A stretch of DNA of 64,000 nt from Fratercula arctica (lineage: Eukaryota; Chordata; Aves; Charadriiformes; Alcidae). Every line of letters starts with the position of its first letter. Positions within the stretch are counted from its first letter, which is position 1. Positions 37,622 through 51,128 of this stretch are shown in pieces. The stretch is taken from positions 55,901,672 to 55,965,671 of the forward strand of contig CANTUZ010000004.1 of the NCBI GenBank assembly GCA_947846985.1, given 5' to 3'. Under the pieces are notes generated by a model that worked only from the letters and a program-made list of their open reading frames with translations, had not been told where the DNA came from and searched no databases. The position numbers and the translations under genes were made by a program.

Positions 37622-39604
37622 GATGATCTAGTACATTTTATAGACATTTATACATTTATATGTATAAATGTTTAGTTAGAATCTTTACAATCCCATGATA
37701 AAGTTACAAATAAGAGTTGAATGGATATGTTTTGAGCAGTTTTTATCGGATTTTTCACTGTGTTAACCTTCCATTTCACTAAGTCTTTGGTCTAAAGGTC
37801 TAAATACCCTAGTGGCTAGTGGTAGTAGCATAAAATCAAGATTTCATGTGCTGACAACCTGCCCCTGTGTTAACAATCCTTTCTTTTTAAAGCCCCCTTA
37901 CTTGTGCTGAAGATGAAACACCTGACAAACTGATGCCAGGAAATGCAGACAGACTTTTGTTGGTTACTTGTTGTGGCTTTTTCCTTATATTATTTTTTAT
38001 AATGGCTAATACATATGATTCTCACAGACTTCTCACAAGATAGTTTTATGCATTCTTAAGAACATAATTGAAATATCACAGTCTTATTTTTAAAATACTT
38101 GGTAGGCACTTTAAAAGCCAGCCATTATACTGACAATACAATTTATATTGATCTTGTAGAAAAAAAACCAGGCTTCAAGCTTATGAACTAAACTTCTATT
38201 CTGTTCAATAGTCAAAAAGATGTTCTCCTTACTGTGGAACATTTTAAATATATACATCTTCCCCAATTCCACAGTAGGTCAAACCCAAGAATGTCTGAGC
38301 TTCTTTACTGGGTATATGTTACGCACGTACCACTACCATAACCTGTACCTGGGGTATAAGAACACAGGTGGAAGTTCCTAGTCTCATCCAGTCAGATCAA
38401 GGCCATGAGCAGAAACCTCTCTCTTTCTAGCTAAGAAGTCTGCTTGGCAGACTACTGGTCATATTTCTTCCAATCAGAAATTCATGCTAAATCCCAGAAA
38501 GCTTTCCAAAAGTTTTGCAAAATCCTGCAAAACAACCTGATAAGTCAGCACTTGGTTTCTGTCAGCTCTAGTACTGAGTATGACTTATCTTAATATCTTT
38601 AGTGAAGCTGAATGCCCACAGCAGCTGTTAGTTCCTAAAATGCTTTTATCTGTGGAAGGTAGAAATTGCAGGAAGATATTTCTGAGGGTTGTGCCATGGC
38701 CCTCCCTTTTGGGAGGATGGAAGTTATTTCCTTTGTGGTGGAAGTTCTGGTACTTTTTGACAGAGAGTGGAGATGAATTGCAGAGCTACCTTAACAATAT
38801 CAAAATTAGACTTGTGCCACTATTGACACTAGTTTGTACCCATCCATCCCTAGCAAAAGGACCAGAATGACACAGAGGTCTCTGGGGATATGCTTCTTCA
38901 GCTTCCATCTCCATGTTTCTCTTTAGGATCAGGGTACAATTTGACCCTTGTAAGGTGATGCAGTGGGTCAAAACCCCTTGAATTCAGAAACACAGAAACA
39001 CATTTTTTACCCTCAATCATATGTAGTATCTGACAAATTTAATATAAAAGTGTTTAGTATCTGATGATTAAAGAAAAAAATATGAATTTGTCACATCTCT
39101 GCTCTGTATAGCATATTTAAATAGAAGCTGTGAAAAACCTCTCCCTTTTCATTTTCCTGCCTCTCACAAATAAAAATTCCTCTGTTCCTCAAGAGTTTTG
39201 GAAGTTATCTCTTTTTTTTTTTTTATATTGTAAATAAACCAACAGATCTTTGATTAAATAAGCAATAATTTAATGCAAGCAGAAAGAATAAGGCTGTTTA
39301 AAAACAATAAATCAAGCCCCAGAAATGCAAGCATGTTTTACGGATTAATATCTGGGATATGTTAATTGATGCATTCTCTTGTGGATTTCAAGAACATGCA
39401 GATTATTCTATCTAAAATGAAAGCATGTGTCATTATCTCCAAGAGTTCCCAGAAGCCCAGTAACTGTGCTAAATGACAGCACAGTGTGGATGTGAAGCAG
39501 CTGTGAGTAGCTGTTTAATATTATCACTCTAGGCAAGCAACATAGCAAGAACTAGCCTGACTCCTAAAATGACTCTATTGCATGTTCTGTTTATTTTCCT
39601 GAAT

Positions 39605-39607
<3 letters not shown>
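37622..39607. other. Unique non-coding DNA
   Basis: No gene or classifiable repeat is recognised. Confidence 0.5.
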
Positions 39608-39651
<44 letters not shown>

Positions 39652-39663
39652 TAATAATAATAC
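39608..39663. repeat. (TAA)n microsatellite
   Basis: About 14 uninterrupted TAA units, then one phase slip near 39650 and four more units. Likely polymorphic in length. Confidence 0.92.
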
Positions 39664-42412
39664 TCCAAGCCCCTCACCTCTTTCTTGCATCCTGGCATTG
39701 CATGGCCTTTGTCATGTGCAGTTTTCATGTTGCAGAAATAATTCATCTTGCTCTTTTACGTCTTGCTGACACCAGCATGTATGTGAGCTGCATTATTAAA
39801 CCAGTTGTCTCACCTGACTGGACTTTAAGACAGAATTCACTTGTAGCCATGTGAAAAATATTTCACCTCAAAGGGGAAGACCTGTCCACTTGGCTGTGTG
39901 TAGAATATGTGCTGGAACACAGGCAGCTTCTGAGATTGCCTAGCTGATTTTTCTTTGTGCTGCTGAGTTGTTATTATACTGTCTACCAAAGTATTGGAAA
40001 CCTTCCTAAGGTCAAACAAGTGTCATGAAAAGCAGGAAAGAGTAAGTTTAGCTTTGACAGGTGCTTCTTTCTGATGCGGTTCTCAAAGACACGGTCTCTC
40101 TACCTAAAAGCTCTCTCTTCTTGACTGCTCTACAGCCCTTACATGCTGTTGGTGGTTATGCTCAATGCGACATGGTGACAGGAGAGGGACAGAGCTCACC
40201 AGGGAACTGAGGAAGGGCCAAGGAGATTGCATAGAGCTAAGAATTGTCCCTCACATGACTGGAACTGTAGGAAAAGTGGGTGGCTGAATGAGGATGGTAT
40301 CACGTTTCTTAAAGCATAAGGGCTACTTACCCACCATTTCCAGAGAGTTATATATTGCTTTAAGTACCAGTAAGAATACACTAAAATTTTTTCAGAGATA
40401 GGTAAATTAATGTTTTTGGAGACACATAAACGATGAATAGATAAACAGCGCTATTGTCTTGACCACCAAATTTTACATCTCCTTGTTGGGGAAAGGTCAC
40501 CCTTTCCCTACCTACCGAGTACATGCTCTTGAGTTTACTGAGAGGTTTGCATCAATCTTTACAAGCTGACTTCTGTGCCCTCTTTATTTCATGTAGCACA
40601 GAAAAAGGAAACAAAGAACAAAATCTTTTTTTCTTTCATATTAAGTGTACTAAAGGAAATGAGGAGACAGACTGTGCATATTGATTAGTAAATGTTCCTC
40701 CAAGATATCTTATGGCAAGGTAATGTGGAGGGATAAATGAAGATCCAAACATGCCTTTTCCCTTGTTTTAATAGAAAGCTGGGGATATATTAATCTATTA
40801 GCATCGACAGACAGGTCACTATTTTCCCACATGTAAGGACTTGGATGGTTACTTCTGGTTTTAGATGGCCCTGAAAGAATTGCTTGCATTTTTGTGCTGT
40901 TTTGTGGTTGTTGCCCCACTGCTCTGGGCTAGTGGGACGTGATGTGTAGCAGCTGGTACGGTCCTGCTGCAACCAGAACTGCAGAGGAAAGAAGGCCTAA
41001 ACCACAAGAGGTAGTTCCCTACTTGGCTTTACTTCATCCCGCAACCCGTGTGGAGGATAGGTAAGACTGATGCTCTCTCACTGTCATAGTGATAAGATAA
41101 GGCTTCATATCTTATACTGAAAAACATATTATACAGAAAGAAAGTATTCTGCATGAAGGTTTGCATGTGTGTCAAGATTTACGCTGTTCCTGGAACTTAG
41201 AATTTGTATGGGAAAGCACACCCTTAGGGATACACAGAAACAGGGAAGCTCATCCCCATCCTGCTTTGAATAAAGATACACTGAACTTCTGTCTGGTACC
41301 AGAGAAGATTGATGTTTGGGTCAGTGTACAACTCAGTTGATTTTGGTTGTGATGAAAAGTGTGTTAGTAAAAAATGGGGGGTTTATATGTCTCTTTTCAG
41401 CTTTAATGCTGTCATTCACCATAGTAAATTTTAAGTAACTGTGAAATCACTGCATATGTCTAGTTTTATTAGCAAGGCCAAAGGCATTGTCCAAGAGCCG
41501 ATTTCAGGCCATTCAGACAGTGACCTAGAAGAAAGGCTTAGCCCTAGCCAGAAGACACCTTCCAAATCATTTCCATCTGTTTTCTGAGGAGTAAAGTACA
41601 AAACACCACTGTACCATCCAAACAGGATATGATACCACCACACCACTGATAGCAAGTGAGAACAGAATCCCCTCACAAGCCCTCTGGAAACTGTGCTTTT
41701 AGACAGGCATCGGCATTGCCTTTCACATGAGTGAAGTCCTCGGTGGCCCATGGAGTCTCTGGTATTTCTTAGGTTTGGGATAAGATTTCCTGGACTTGCT
41801 GATGTGCTATTTAGAATTAGATTTTTCTTTCCTTTATTAGATTGTTAGATGTGAGACGAAATGTTGCATAGTTCCAAGAGTAGAAATATGTTTAGGGGCT
41901 TCTATTTCTTGCTGTTTTCCCTCTCTTTTGATTATTCTGCCTGTGTTGACGGGAGGCAAAAGCAAAGGTTATAGTTCAATGGATCTCTCAGGCATTTAGC
42001 ATGTTAACCTGGAAAAAGAACCCAAACAGCTCTACTGATCTGAGCAGAAGAGAATTTCTGTACTGCTATCCCAAGAGCTTGATTGCATAAACTTTGTTGT
42101 GTAGGAGTGCTGGGCATAAAGCTAATGGAATACTGGTCTTCTTGGAGCTACCTTCCAAGACAATACAGAGTGAAGTACTTGAAGTCACAGTGAATGTTTT
42201 GGCCCTGGAAAGTAGCCTTTGTCAAGCATATCCTGGGTCCAACTCATTAGTGGAAGCTGTGTTGATTCTCAAGAAAAACTGAAAATTACAGGCTGGCAGT
42301 AAGGGCCAAAATATAGGATTTTCCACAGTGAGAGAGAAACTAAGGGGAAAAAAAAGAAAGAAATTGCAGTGAATCACTTACAGACAGGAGAAAAAGCCTG
42401 GGAAATTGGAGT
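39664..42412. other. Unique non-coding DNA
   Basis: No gene or classifiable repeat is recognised. Confidence 0.5.
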
Positions 42413-42660
42413 GGCTGAAGTTCACCACACTTCTTCGCCTTTTCTGAATCCTGTCTGTGTCTGTTTCTTCTCTTCTTTCTTTCTCTGGATCCTGGTTCAT
42501 CTTTTTCCTAATTCATCTGTATTTTCTGGCATTCCCATATGTATCTGTGGAAATCTTATATGCTCTGCTCCGGCAGAATTTATTCAAATTTTGCTCACTG
42601 AAGAACCATCTCCACCTCCATCTTTGCATATGGCAGTTAGATAAATAATAGGGAAAATAT
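42413..42660 (-). repeat. Unclassified interspersed repeat, copy 1
   Basis: This segment is clearly homologous to 57746-58083. Shared blocks in the same order include GGCTGAAGTTCAC (42413), TCTTTCTCTGGA (near 42477), CATCTGTATTTTCTGGCATTCCCA (42514 onward), ATGCTCTGCTCCG (near 42560), and GAATTTATTCAAATTTTGCTCACTGAAG (42576 onward). I do not recognise the family as CR1 or the ERV-L LTR. On the minus strand both copies encode the related peptide FSEQNL-KF...RSRAY-IS...GNARKYR, with length differences of whole codons. A coding origin on the minus strand is therefore possible, but it is unproven from two copies. Confidence 0.7.
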
Positions 42661-42929
42661 TCTGAAGTAAAAAGCTGATGAAAAATCAGAAACCTTCATT
42701 TTCCTAAACATTTATTTGAATGAATCTAGGTCTTGTTAGGTCCGTTTTTAGACTTATTCAGTTCTCAGTGCAACCAGGCATCAGTTCAGTCTGCATAGCA
42801 AATCAGAACAATTTCACAGCACATGGTCATTTGGAGGAAATAAATTCTCCATTGACAACTCTACAGGTTTTTCTCTTGAGTTAAATAACATTAAATCTGA
42901 CTTTTGTTGGCATTCTGCAAAATAAAAGG

Positions 42930-43444
42930 CTACAAAGAATGAATGGGTTAAAAACTGGGCTCAAAAGCCAGTACTCAATAGTTTCTACTCTACCTGAAAG
43001 CTGGTTACAAGTTCCTCAGGGTCTGTTCTGGGACCTAGCTCGTTTAATATCTTTATAAATGACGTGGAAACAGGATGCAGTCCCATCAAATTTGCAGATT
43101 ACACCAATCAGAGGGTGCAGTTCATATGCTTGAGGGCACGCTGCCTATGAGGAGGTTACTGAGAAGACAGAGCCAGGATCTTTATGGAGGTGCACAGCAG
43201 GGGAACAAGAGACAATGGTCATACATTGAATCAGGAGAGGTTCAAGCTGGATATAAGGAAAAAAAAATCACCATAAAAAAAAATCAAGTACTGGAACAAG
43301 TGGCCTGGAAATGCTGTATCCTTGGATACAGCATTTCAGGACCAGACTAGACAAAGCCCCAAGCCTGGTCCGAGTTCAGTGTTTATCTTACATTGAACAG
43401 GACATCCCAGGGTCCTTTCCAGCTTGAATGGTTCTGGGATTCCA
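42930..43444 (+). mobile_element. CR1 LINE, old and diverged copy
   Basis: The order of CR1 ORF2 is visible: GGGTCTGTTCTGGGACC near 43020, then TTTAATATCTTTATAAATGAC near 43043 (end of the reverse transcriptase domain), TTTGCAGATTACACC near 43090, the pre-terminal GAGAGGTTCAAGCTGGATATAAGGAAA near 43236, and TCCAGCTTGAATGGTTCTGGGATT at the 3' end. Several internal segments are deleted and the frame is broken in many places. This copy is older than the one at 37 kb. Confidence 0.85.
43304..43340. repeat. Quasi-palindrome inside the old CR1
   Basis: AAATGCTGTATCC (43309-43321) is followed after two bases by its exact reverse complement, GGATACAGCATTT (43324-43336). With one bulged base the arms extend to about 17 bp. 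The family sequence here is already weakly palindromic (TCTCCATCCTTGGAGA), so this copy has become a more perfect one. Confidence 0.85.
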
Positions 43445-45781
43445 GTGGCAACTTCCCCAAGGGTTATTGATTATATTTCCAGAAAGGGAAACCAGCAGTG
43501 TTGTGAGCTGTTTAGCTCACACAGTTCTTTACAGTTACTGCTCAGGATGATGCAGAATGAGACCTTCAGCTGAATAGGGACTTTATGTGAAATAATTTAC
43601 AAATGATGACAACTGTATGTCTTTAATTTATTGTTTTTGTTAATAAGTGTGGCCAGGTTTTTTGGCCTCTGACAAAGACACATAGCATCTCTGAGCACCC
43701 TGCCAGTCAGTGGCCCTTTTTGAATATTTGCAGAATTAGCTTAATAATAGAAACCTAAATAATTCACGTGCAAATTATGACACTGTACCATCATTTGGGA
43801 GAGCAGTTACTGACAAAAAATGGCAGAGCAGGTATGTATTCCCTTCTGTCTCTCTGCAATTAGAGTTGAGTGAGAAGCAGAACCATGCTGTTCCAAAGAA
43901 TATTGATTTGATAATGTTCATTGCTATTTTGTGTTTCCTCTATAAGAACAATGGAAAGCTCTTTCCGTTCGTACTAGCCTGAATCATTTAAAAATAATAT
44001 TGCTTTTCTATAATAATGAGTATATTTGTGTGCATCTCAGATCCTGTTAGAGGCTACTTAGCATATGGAAGAATAACTTGCAATAATTAAGAAGCACACT
44101 GATGTGAATCTAAAAGGAAAATAACAGTGAGAGACTAAAGTGTTTATTTAATTTAGGTTATCTACTCACTCAGGAGAGAATTTGGCTGTGATGTGTGTGT
44201 CTAGGGGGCGAACTTTTAATAGCTAGGGTACTTAACTAATGTAAAAATTTACCGGAGTATGAAGCAGATTGTCTGTTATTCCAAGACCTACAAAATAAAA
44301 AGGTATTTTAAAATTTATTCTGTGGCAAAACCAGATCCAAGGAGGGAATGGCTGAGATTCTGTGGGGTGTGTCATGCTGTCCATTCAGATAGACAGTATA
44401 TTGCCTTCCATCCTTTGTACTGTGCATCAAAAATACTTATGAAAAATAAATGTACTATGGCAACGTTCAATAGAAATGAATTGTACAATGAGGTATTTCC
44501 CATGGCTACCTCTAAAGGGAGAACAAGCACACATGGAGTTAACATGAATAAGAAAATATTACTGGAGCATTCTAACCCCCTACAAGTTCTTTTCAGCTAA
44601 CAGATGCTACTTTAGCCAGAAAATACCATGTGCTTTTCAAAAAGGAAGACAGTCTGAACCTTCACAAGATTTTTATAAGCTTAGGCCAAGAATAATTTAC
44701 AGTGTGTTACTTGGCTGACTAATGTATATTATAGGAAGCTATGGTCTGAATCTACTTCTGTTGTATCGGTATTCTGATGGCAAAAAATGGTTGTCTTGCA
44801 TTTGATGAGTGTTCCACTTAAATTTACATCAGAGGTCTTTAGCACTGGGCCTGTGTGCTGCTGAAAAGTGTTGGTTCAAATTAGGATGCGAGTTATCCCT
44901 CTTTAACACTGGTTTTCAGTATGACAGCTGATGGAAATGGTGTGCAGATGCTGATGTCAGAAAAATAAAACCAATAATGGCGATCTCTATGGCAAAATGT
45001 ACCTAGCATAGGGTTGTTTTGAGCCATTACTTTCTTGTTTACGAGCTCATCCTGCACCACTCCTTTGACAGGGAAAGCATGAAGAGGTGCAGGAGAAAAG
45101 GAGGTCACAGTAAATGTGATTATGTACATCTTGGGGCTCAGTTTTATTACATTTGTGATGTCTCCTGGGGTCTTTTGACATTATGGAGAATCTCATGGTT
45201 TGCTGAGGAATGGCCCAAGTGTGTGTCTAGTCTGATAGCTCGGGCTGTTCCCAGGTGTTTTTTACAGGTTTGGCTTAGATTTTGGATTTAAAATCTACTT
45301 TCTGATTTTTCATACCACTGAGAAAGAGACTTTTATGAAATAAAAAGTCTCTCTTGAGCTGTATGTCTGGTTTGGGTGATTTTGTTGTTGTGGGTTTGTT
45401 TTGTTTTGATTTGGTTTGATTTGGTTTGCGTTTTTTTTGTTTGCTTTTCTCCAGTGGAATCGGAAGAGGGAAGATCTTGTGGTTTGTATGGAACTTCAGT
45501 CCAGTATTTCATATCTGTTTGACTCAGCTGAAGAAACAGTTTAGATCTTGCTAATACAGAGAGATACTTAACAGTCTTGAGTAGAAAAGGACTTTGAACA
45601 TAATTAAAATAAACAGTTTTAAAAAGTTGTGCGACAAAGAAAGAGGTTGTCTGTTCCCATATAGCTATAGGAAAAACATCTATAGGAAGCTAATAAATGG
45701 TATATAGACACGTATCAGGACTATACTTGATGTTATGATATGGGAACTACATGCGCCATGGATGTTTCTTATCAGTTTTAT
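43445..45781. other. Unique non-coding DNA
   Basis: No gene is recognised. A GT-rich simple stretch with TTTGG/TTTTG units lies around 45370-45442. Confidence 0.5.
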
Positions 45782-45831
45782 TTATTATTATTATTATTGT
45801 TGTTGTTGTTGTTGTTGTTGCTGTTGTTGTT
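45782..45831. repeat. Compound (TTA)n(TTG)n microsatellite
   Basis: Five to six TTA units pass directly into about ten TTG units, interrupted once by CTG. Confidence 0.9.
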
Positions 45832-48800
45832 ATCGTATGCTCTTTTTTTGCCTGTTGCATGCATACAGTGTCTAATGTTGGTTTCTGATATAAAACTAGA
45901 GTTGGTGACATTCCACTAAATTTCAGCAGTATTTCAAAGGTCCAAACAGTACCGTTTTTCACCTTCTAGAATCTTCTGCCTGTTCATTACATGTCTAAGT
46001 GACTTAAGCTGGTTGTGTTCACTTAGCATGAAACTAGAAAAAATGAGTTTAGCATGTAGATGAGTGTACATGCATACAGTTGCTGAGACTGTAAAAAGGA
46101 TAGTACGGGAAAATTTTGAATAAGTTCATTTTTTTTTCAGTATATTCTTTATTGTCTTACTAAAGAGACCAAAAATTCAAAGCACAGCTAACAAAAAAAC
46201 TTGGATGGTCTCTGCAAGATGAGACAGTTAATGCTGGAGAGGGTACAAATCCCATCATACATTTATGTGAATAATAAATAAAAGGTAATGGCCCATTATC
46301 ACAAATACACTTTGAGAACAAAGAATGGTTTATTAGGTTTACCTTGTTCTGTCATTATAGCTTTCTTTTGTGAGGACCATTCAAGCATGTAACCATTGGC
46401 GGCTTTATAAAAGATAATAAAGTTTATTAGTATAATAATGGGCAATGAATAATACTTTAGAAATAGAAAATAGGCTGTAAAAAATGGGATAAGGTCAGAG
46501 CGGTGTTATCAAAAGCTATTGTGGCTTCTTTAAAAGAAAAGGGAACTCTTGTGGTCTAGTCTTTTTACCTAGCACAGTACTTAATGGGTGAAAAAAGTAA
46601 AAAGATAGATAAATTAAACCCAATAAAAAACTAAAGAAAATGACATTTGGATCATTATCCTGTAGGGGTTTGCTTGTGACTCTGTTTCTCCGTTTGATGG
46701 CTTTTTCTCATATCCCTGAAAGTAGTCTAGAACTTTCTATGTATTATGGAGGCTAGCCAAAGAACATTTTTGACACATTGAAAATGTGTTAGCAGCTTTG
46801 TTATACTTGTATGCTTTCCTCTTGAATGTTTCATATTCTTTCACTTAATTCCTTGCTCATTATGAAGCAAGTCCACTGTAGTCAATGAACAGCATACTGT
46901 AAGACTGGATTCTTTCATTTCATTTTTTTCTGTGCTGAGGTGACTTTGAAGTTAGTATTACCTCCATCCAGGGGAGAATTCCATGCTTTTGGAATAACTG
47001 TCAGGTCTCACAAAGATTGGATCATCTCTCAGGTTTTTTTTCTCCCAGCATGTGGGAACACCTCCATAGAATAAGAAAGAGATCTACACTGGTCAGAGTT
47101 AGCAAATGAGTTTAACGGGTACACATAACATTTATCCATCAGTTGCAGCTTGGGCAGATTAATATATACTTTATTTTTATAAATTATGAAAGAGTTTTAT
47201 GTTTGGCTCAGGTAACACTTTGGGAAATATCTGTGAAACATACTGGGAAAGTGATGAAAATAGTATTGGCTACCATAGCAACATCCAAGCCAGATGAGCC
47301 AATGGCCACATATGTGATCAGAGTGGTAAATTAAAAGAAAGAGAAGGTAAAGAAAGCAGTTTCTAAAGCAAGTTTAAATTCTGTTTATTTGAACTGGCTT
47401 TCAAAAATAATACCAACCTCCAAGATTTTAAAGGAAATCTCTCTTGAAGGGGAGGTACGTAGGAAACTTAGGAAATCTCACCGTTGGGGGCAGCAGGTAG
47501 CAGAAAATGTCTTACCTTCCTGTCCTGTTTTCAATAGTTTATCTTGCCCTGTATTATGGTATCATACAACTTACCAGATTTCACATATGGACTAACTGTA
47601 CTTAGTACACTTCCCCTCCTCCCCATAATTTCTTCTGAAATGTCATACATTTTGTGCTTACTGCAAAAGGCTAGATAATGGATTTCTTGCACCAGTAGGT
47701 TTTGCTGTTGTAGTATGGGTTCTCACTTTTCCTGTTGCGTGCATGGCTCTGTTTTAGAGTGGCCAGTTTATAAAAACTCTGTCCCTGACTTAAATAGGAA
47801 CAGTGCTAATTGAAAAACCATAAAATAAACAGTACACACTTCGGAAAACAGAGGGGTGAGCATGATAATAGCTCCCGACCTGACTGAGAGTTCCACTGTG
47901 AAACAGGAAAATGGTGTAGCAGAGGGTCCCTTGGCTCGCTACCAATAGCAAGTTCAGCAACCTCTCTTGGCTCAGTTCTTGCCATAGTATTTAGGTATGT
48001 AAGTTTTATGCCGGATGTGTATGTGATCTTAGAGTAGGAGCCTCTTTCATCCTGTTACCATTGTTCTGTACATTATGTTGTTCTCTGTTTTTTATTACCT
48101 AAGGTAGCAGGAGAAAAGTGAGAATTATGTGGCATCTAGGATGTGTTGCATCCTTTTAGGATGAAGATATTTTAATATTTTACAGAACAGTTCAGCTAGC
48201 ATAATGGTATTGAGACTTGATGGCTCCTGTTGCATGAGGTACCATATAAAACATCATTAGCAAGGTAGACAATTTCAGGGCTCAGTGGTAGAAAATTTCT
48301 TTTTGATTACTTTTTTTCTGCTAAGTTCCTCAACACTGAAAAATAAGCCTGTAGTTCAGTTCCCAGCTTGTATAACAGTATCACATCTGCCCCCATTACT
48401 GGCTTGCTATATAAATACATTAGATATCATGAGGCACTCAAATACTGTTGTGTGATAAATAGGTGGCTGTCTGCATTTTTTTTTTGTTTTTCTTGGCAAA
48501 AGTAGAGGCTGAGATCTTTTTGGCTTCCTGAAGTACCATTCTGCAGTACCTTGAGATAGAATAACCAGCAGTAGAATAATCTAGCAAGAGAGACAGATTG
48601 ACATGTCTCTGTGAAGCACCTGAAAGTTGTGGTGATATGGAGAGTTGACCTCAACAAAGAAACAAATGTCTTAGAAATAATACAATATGTCCTCATGCTG
48701 TGAGCTTTATTCAGATGGGGGAAAAATCAACAAAAGCAAAAAGTTCGTTGATATATTAAAGCCAAACTAACTTAATCCTACATTTTAATCTCCTTTTGAT

Positions 48801-50735
48801 TAGTACTCCTATTAAAAAGGCTGTGGTGGGTTTTCTACTGGTGATGTACAATCTTTCATAAAAAATGTATGGAAATGTATAATGAAAACACAACTCAATT
48901 TCAACCTGTTTCATTATCAGAGCAGCTCTTGGGAACATTTGACCTAGATCTGCCTACTAATACACGATCTTCATAATGATTTTCATAATGGATGATGTTC
49001 ACTTTTGCACTGAGGCCTGAACACCACCTATACCCTTCTGAAATTCTATCATTCCAGACTTAAACAGTATTTGATTCAACCGTGGGCCTCAAGTTGGTTC
49101 TTTTAAAAGGAATTGAATTTGCTTAATGTGAAGAAAGTTGGTGGGATTTTTGTTTATTTGTTTGTTAGGTTTGTGTGGTTTTTTTTTTTCCCTATTTGAT
49201 AGAGGTACAGTAAGCTTTCCAGAGAGTGTACACAGAATTTCTAATAGGTGGGGACTGGGAATGAGAAAAACTTGGATAGATGTTTAGAGATTCATGTGAA
49301 CAAAGCTTTTTCAGTCAAACCATGTTCCAAACTGGAGACAAAATGGTCTGTTGTGTGGATCTGAATGAATAAGGAATGCATAGAAACAAATGGCAAAGCT
49401 GTTTATCACCACTGGAGAGATGCTTGTGCTTGGTGGAAATTCTCTCCCAGGTAGGAAATCAGGTAGGCAGTTGCACTCTAACTATCTGCAGTACCGCTTT
49501 GGGAAGCAGATTTAGATGGTAAACACTTTTGAAACAGCTCATTTAAAATTCTTCTTCTGACTGTCTTGTCTGTGGGAGCAGCACATTGTCTACATGCAGG
49601 CTGACTGACTGACAGTCAGGGTTACGTTCGCTAATAAAATAAATGATAATGAAAAATGTGTGGGTAAGTGGCACAAAACATAGCCCTGGGGGAGGGCCTC
49701 TGTTGTGTGCATTGGCACCAGCGTGCTGTATAATTACTGCAATATTTGCAAGTGAGGAGCAATTTCACTACTGGCATCTTAAAAATGTTTTTAATATATT
49801 GCCACGAAAAAAATTTAGTCCAAAGTTAGCATTTATCTGTCTTTGTGGCTCAAAGACTCGATTCTGGTTTGATGCCAGTTTCGTGGCTATGGAACTAAAA
49901 AGTGTCCTAAAAGGAGTGAGCTCCAAACCAGAACTTTTGAGGGAAGGAAGGGGAGGGCTGGGGGTTGGTTTACGTACAATGGGGTTCATTCTGTAGATTG
50001 CTGGTTTTGGGAAAAAGGATCTACTGGGGCTATTACTGGGTAAATTTCATAAGCCACAGAATCCATGCCTTATTTTAGAGGATATCACAGGGAACAAACA
50101 AGCAAACAAAAACCTGTATCCGAAATATTTGTGAGGGCAGGCAGGGAACTGAATGAAGATTTAAAGAAGGAAAGATGCCTGATTCTAAATGAGATTTGGA
50201 AATAGCTGGAGAGTTGGTGAGATGGAAAAATATGAAGGCTAGCTTAGAAATATGATGTACATGGTAGAGCTCCAATCCCAAAAGGGGCATCAGAGAGTTC
50301 TAACAGTTCAAACAACAGCGAAGACTAGGCTTGCGTACACGTAAGTGAAATCTTATGAAAGAAGAGAACTAAAGAGGTAAGTGAATAATCTAAAGGAAAA
50401 AAATAAATCTTTCAGTGAAACATCATAGAACTTTTTCTCATGCGTAGGCTGCACCACTGCTAGTGAGTGGGTTTGCACTGGTTGCAGTTTAGTTTGCTGT
50501 TGTCTTCATTGTGTTTTCATGGGGGAAAAAAAAAAAAAAAGAAAAAGAAGAAGAAAAGAACTGGCCTACCAACAAAGCCAGTTAAGGCATGGGACTGTAT
50601 TTTCTTGCTCAGGTATTCTCAAAACAGAATAACTGTTCTCATATTATAAACCCTCAAGCACATACTAAGAGCTACTTTATCCAGAGCTCCAGGTCTTCCT
50701 TAAGAAAGGATCTGGAAAGATTTTACTTTTTTTCT
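45832..50735. other. Unique non-coding DNA
   Basis: No gene or classifiable transposon is recognised. An A-rich run lies at about 50525-50556. Confidence 0.5.
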
Positions 50736-51128
50736 TAGAATTGTAGAATAATTTAGGATGAAAAGGATCCCTGGCAGTCACCTAGCTCGGTTGGAAACAG
50801 ATTCATCTAGGTCATACTTCCCAAAGCTTCTCCATCCATGTTCTGAATATCTCCAAGGACGGAGATTATGCATCTTTCGTGGACAACCTGATCCAGTATT
50901 TGACCACCCTTCTGATGGAAAAGTTCTTCCTTACAAGTAAATAGAATTTCCTGTTTTCCAGTCTGTTTCCTTTGCCTCTTTTCCTATCACCGGATACTCA
51001 GAGAAGAATTTGTCTCTTTCCTTTCTGCATCCTCCTATTCAGCATTTGTTGGCCATTAAGAGCTCCCTTTAGTCTTCCCACATCTGCACAAACCCAGTTC
51101 TCTCAACCTCTCCTCATACTTATTGTAG
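50736..51128 (-). mobile_element. CR1 LINE, old antisense copy
   Basis: The plus strand begins AGAATTGTAGAATAATTTAGG, a decayed antisense CR1 3' end. It continues with antisense ORF2 C-terminal blocks: GGACAACCTGATCCAGTATTTGACCACC (near 50880) and AGTTCTTCCTTACA (near 50924). The more internal antisense block CCCAGTTCTCTCAACCTCTCCTCAT follows near 51094. Divergence is high and no frame survives. Confidence 0.8.

Noticed and set aside
39608..45831. Regularly spaced repeats that might suggest a CRISPR-like array
   Set aside because: The repeats are trinucleotide microsatellites without spacers, and the repeat content is avian, not prokaryotic.
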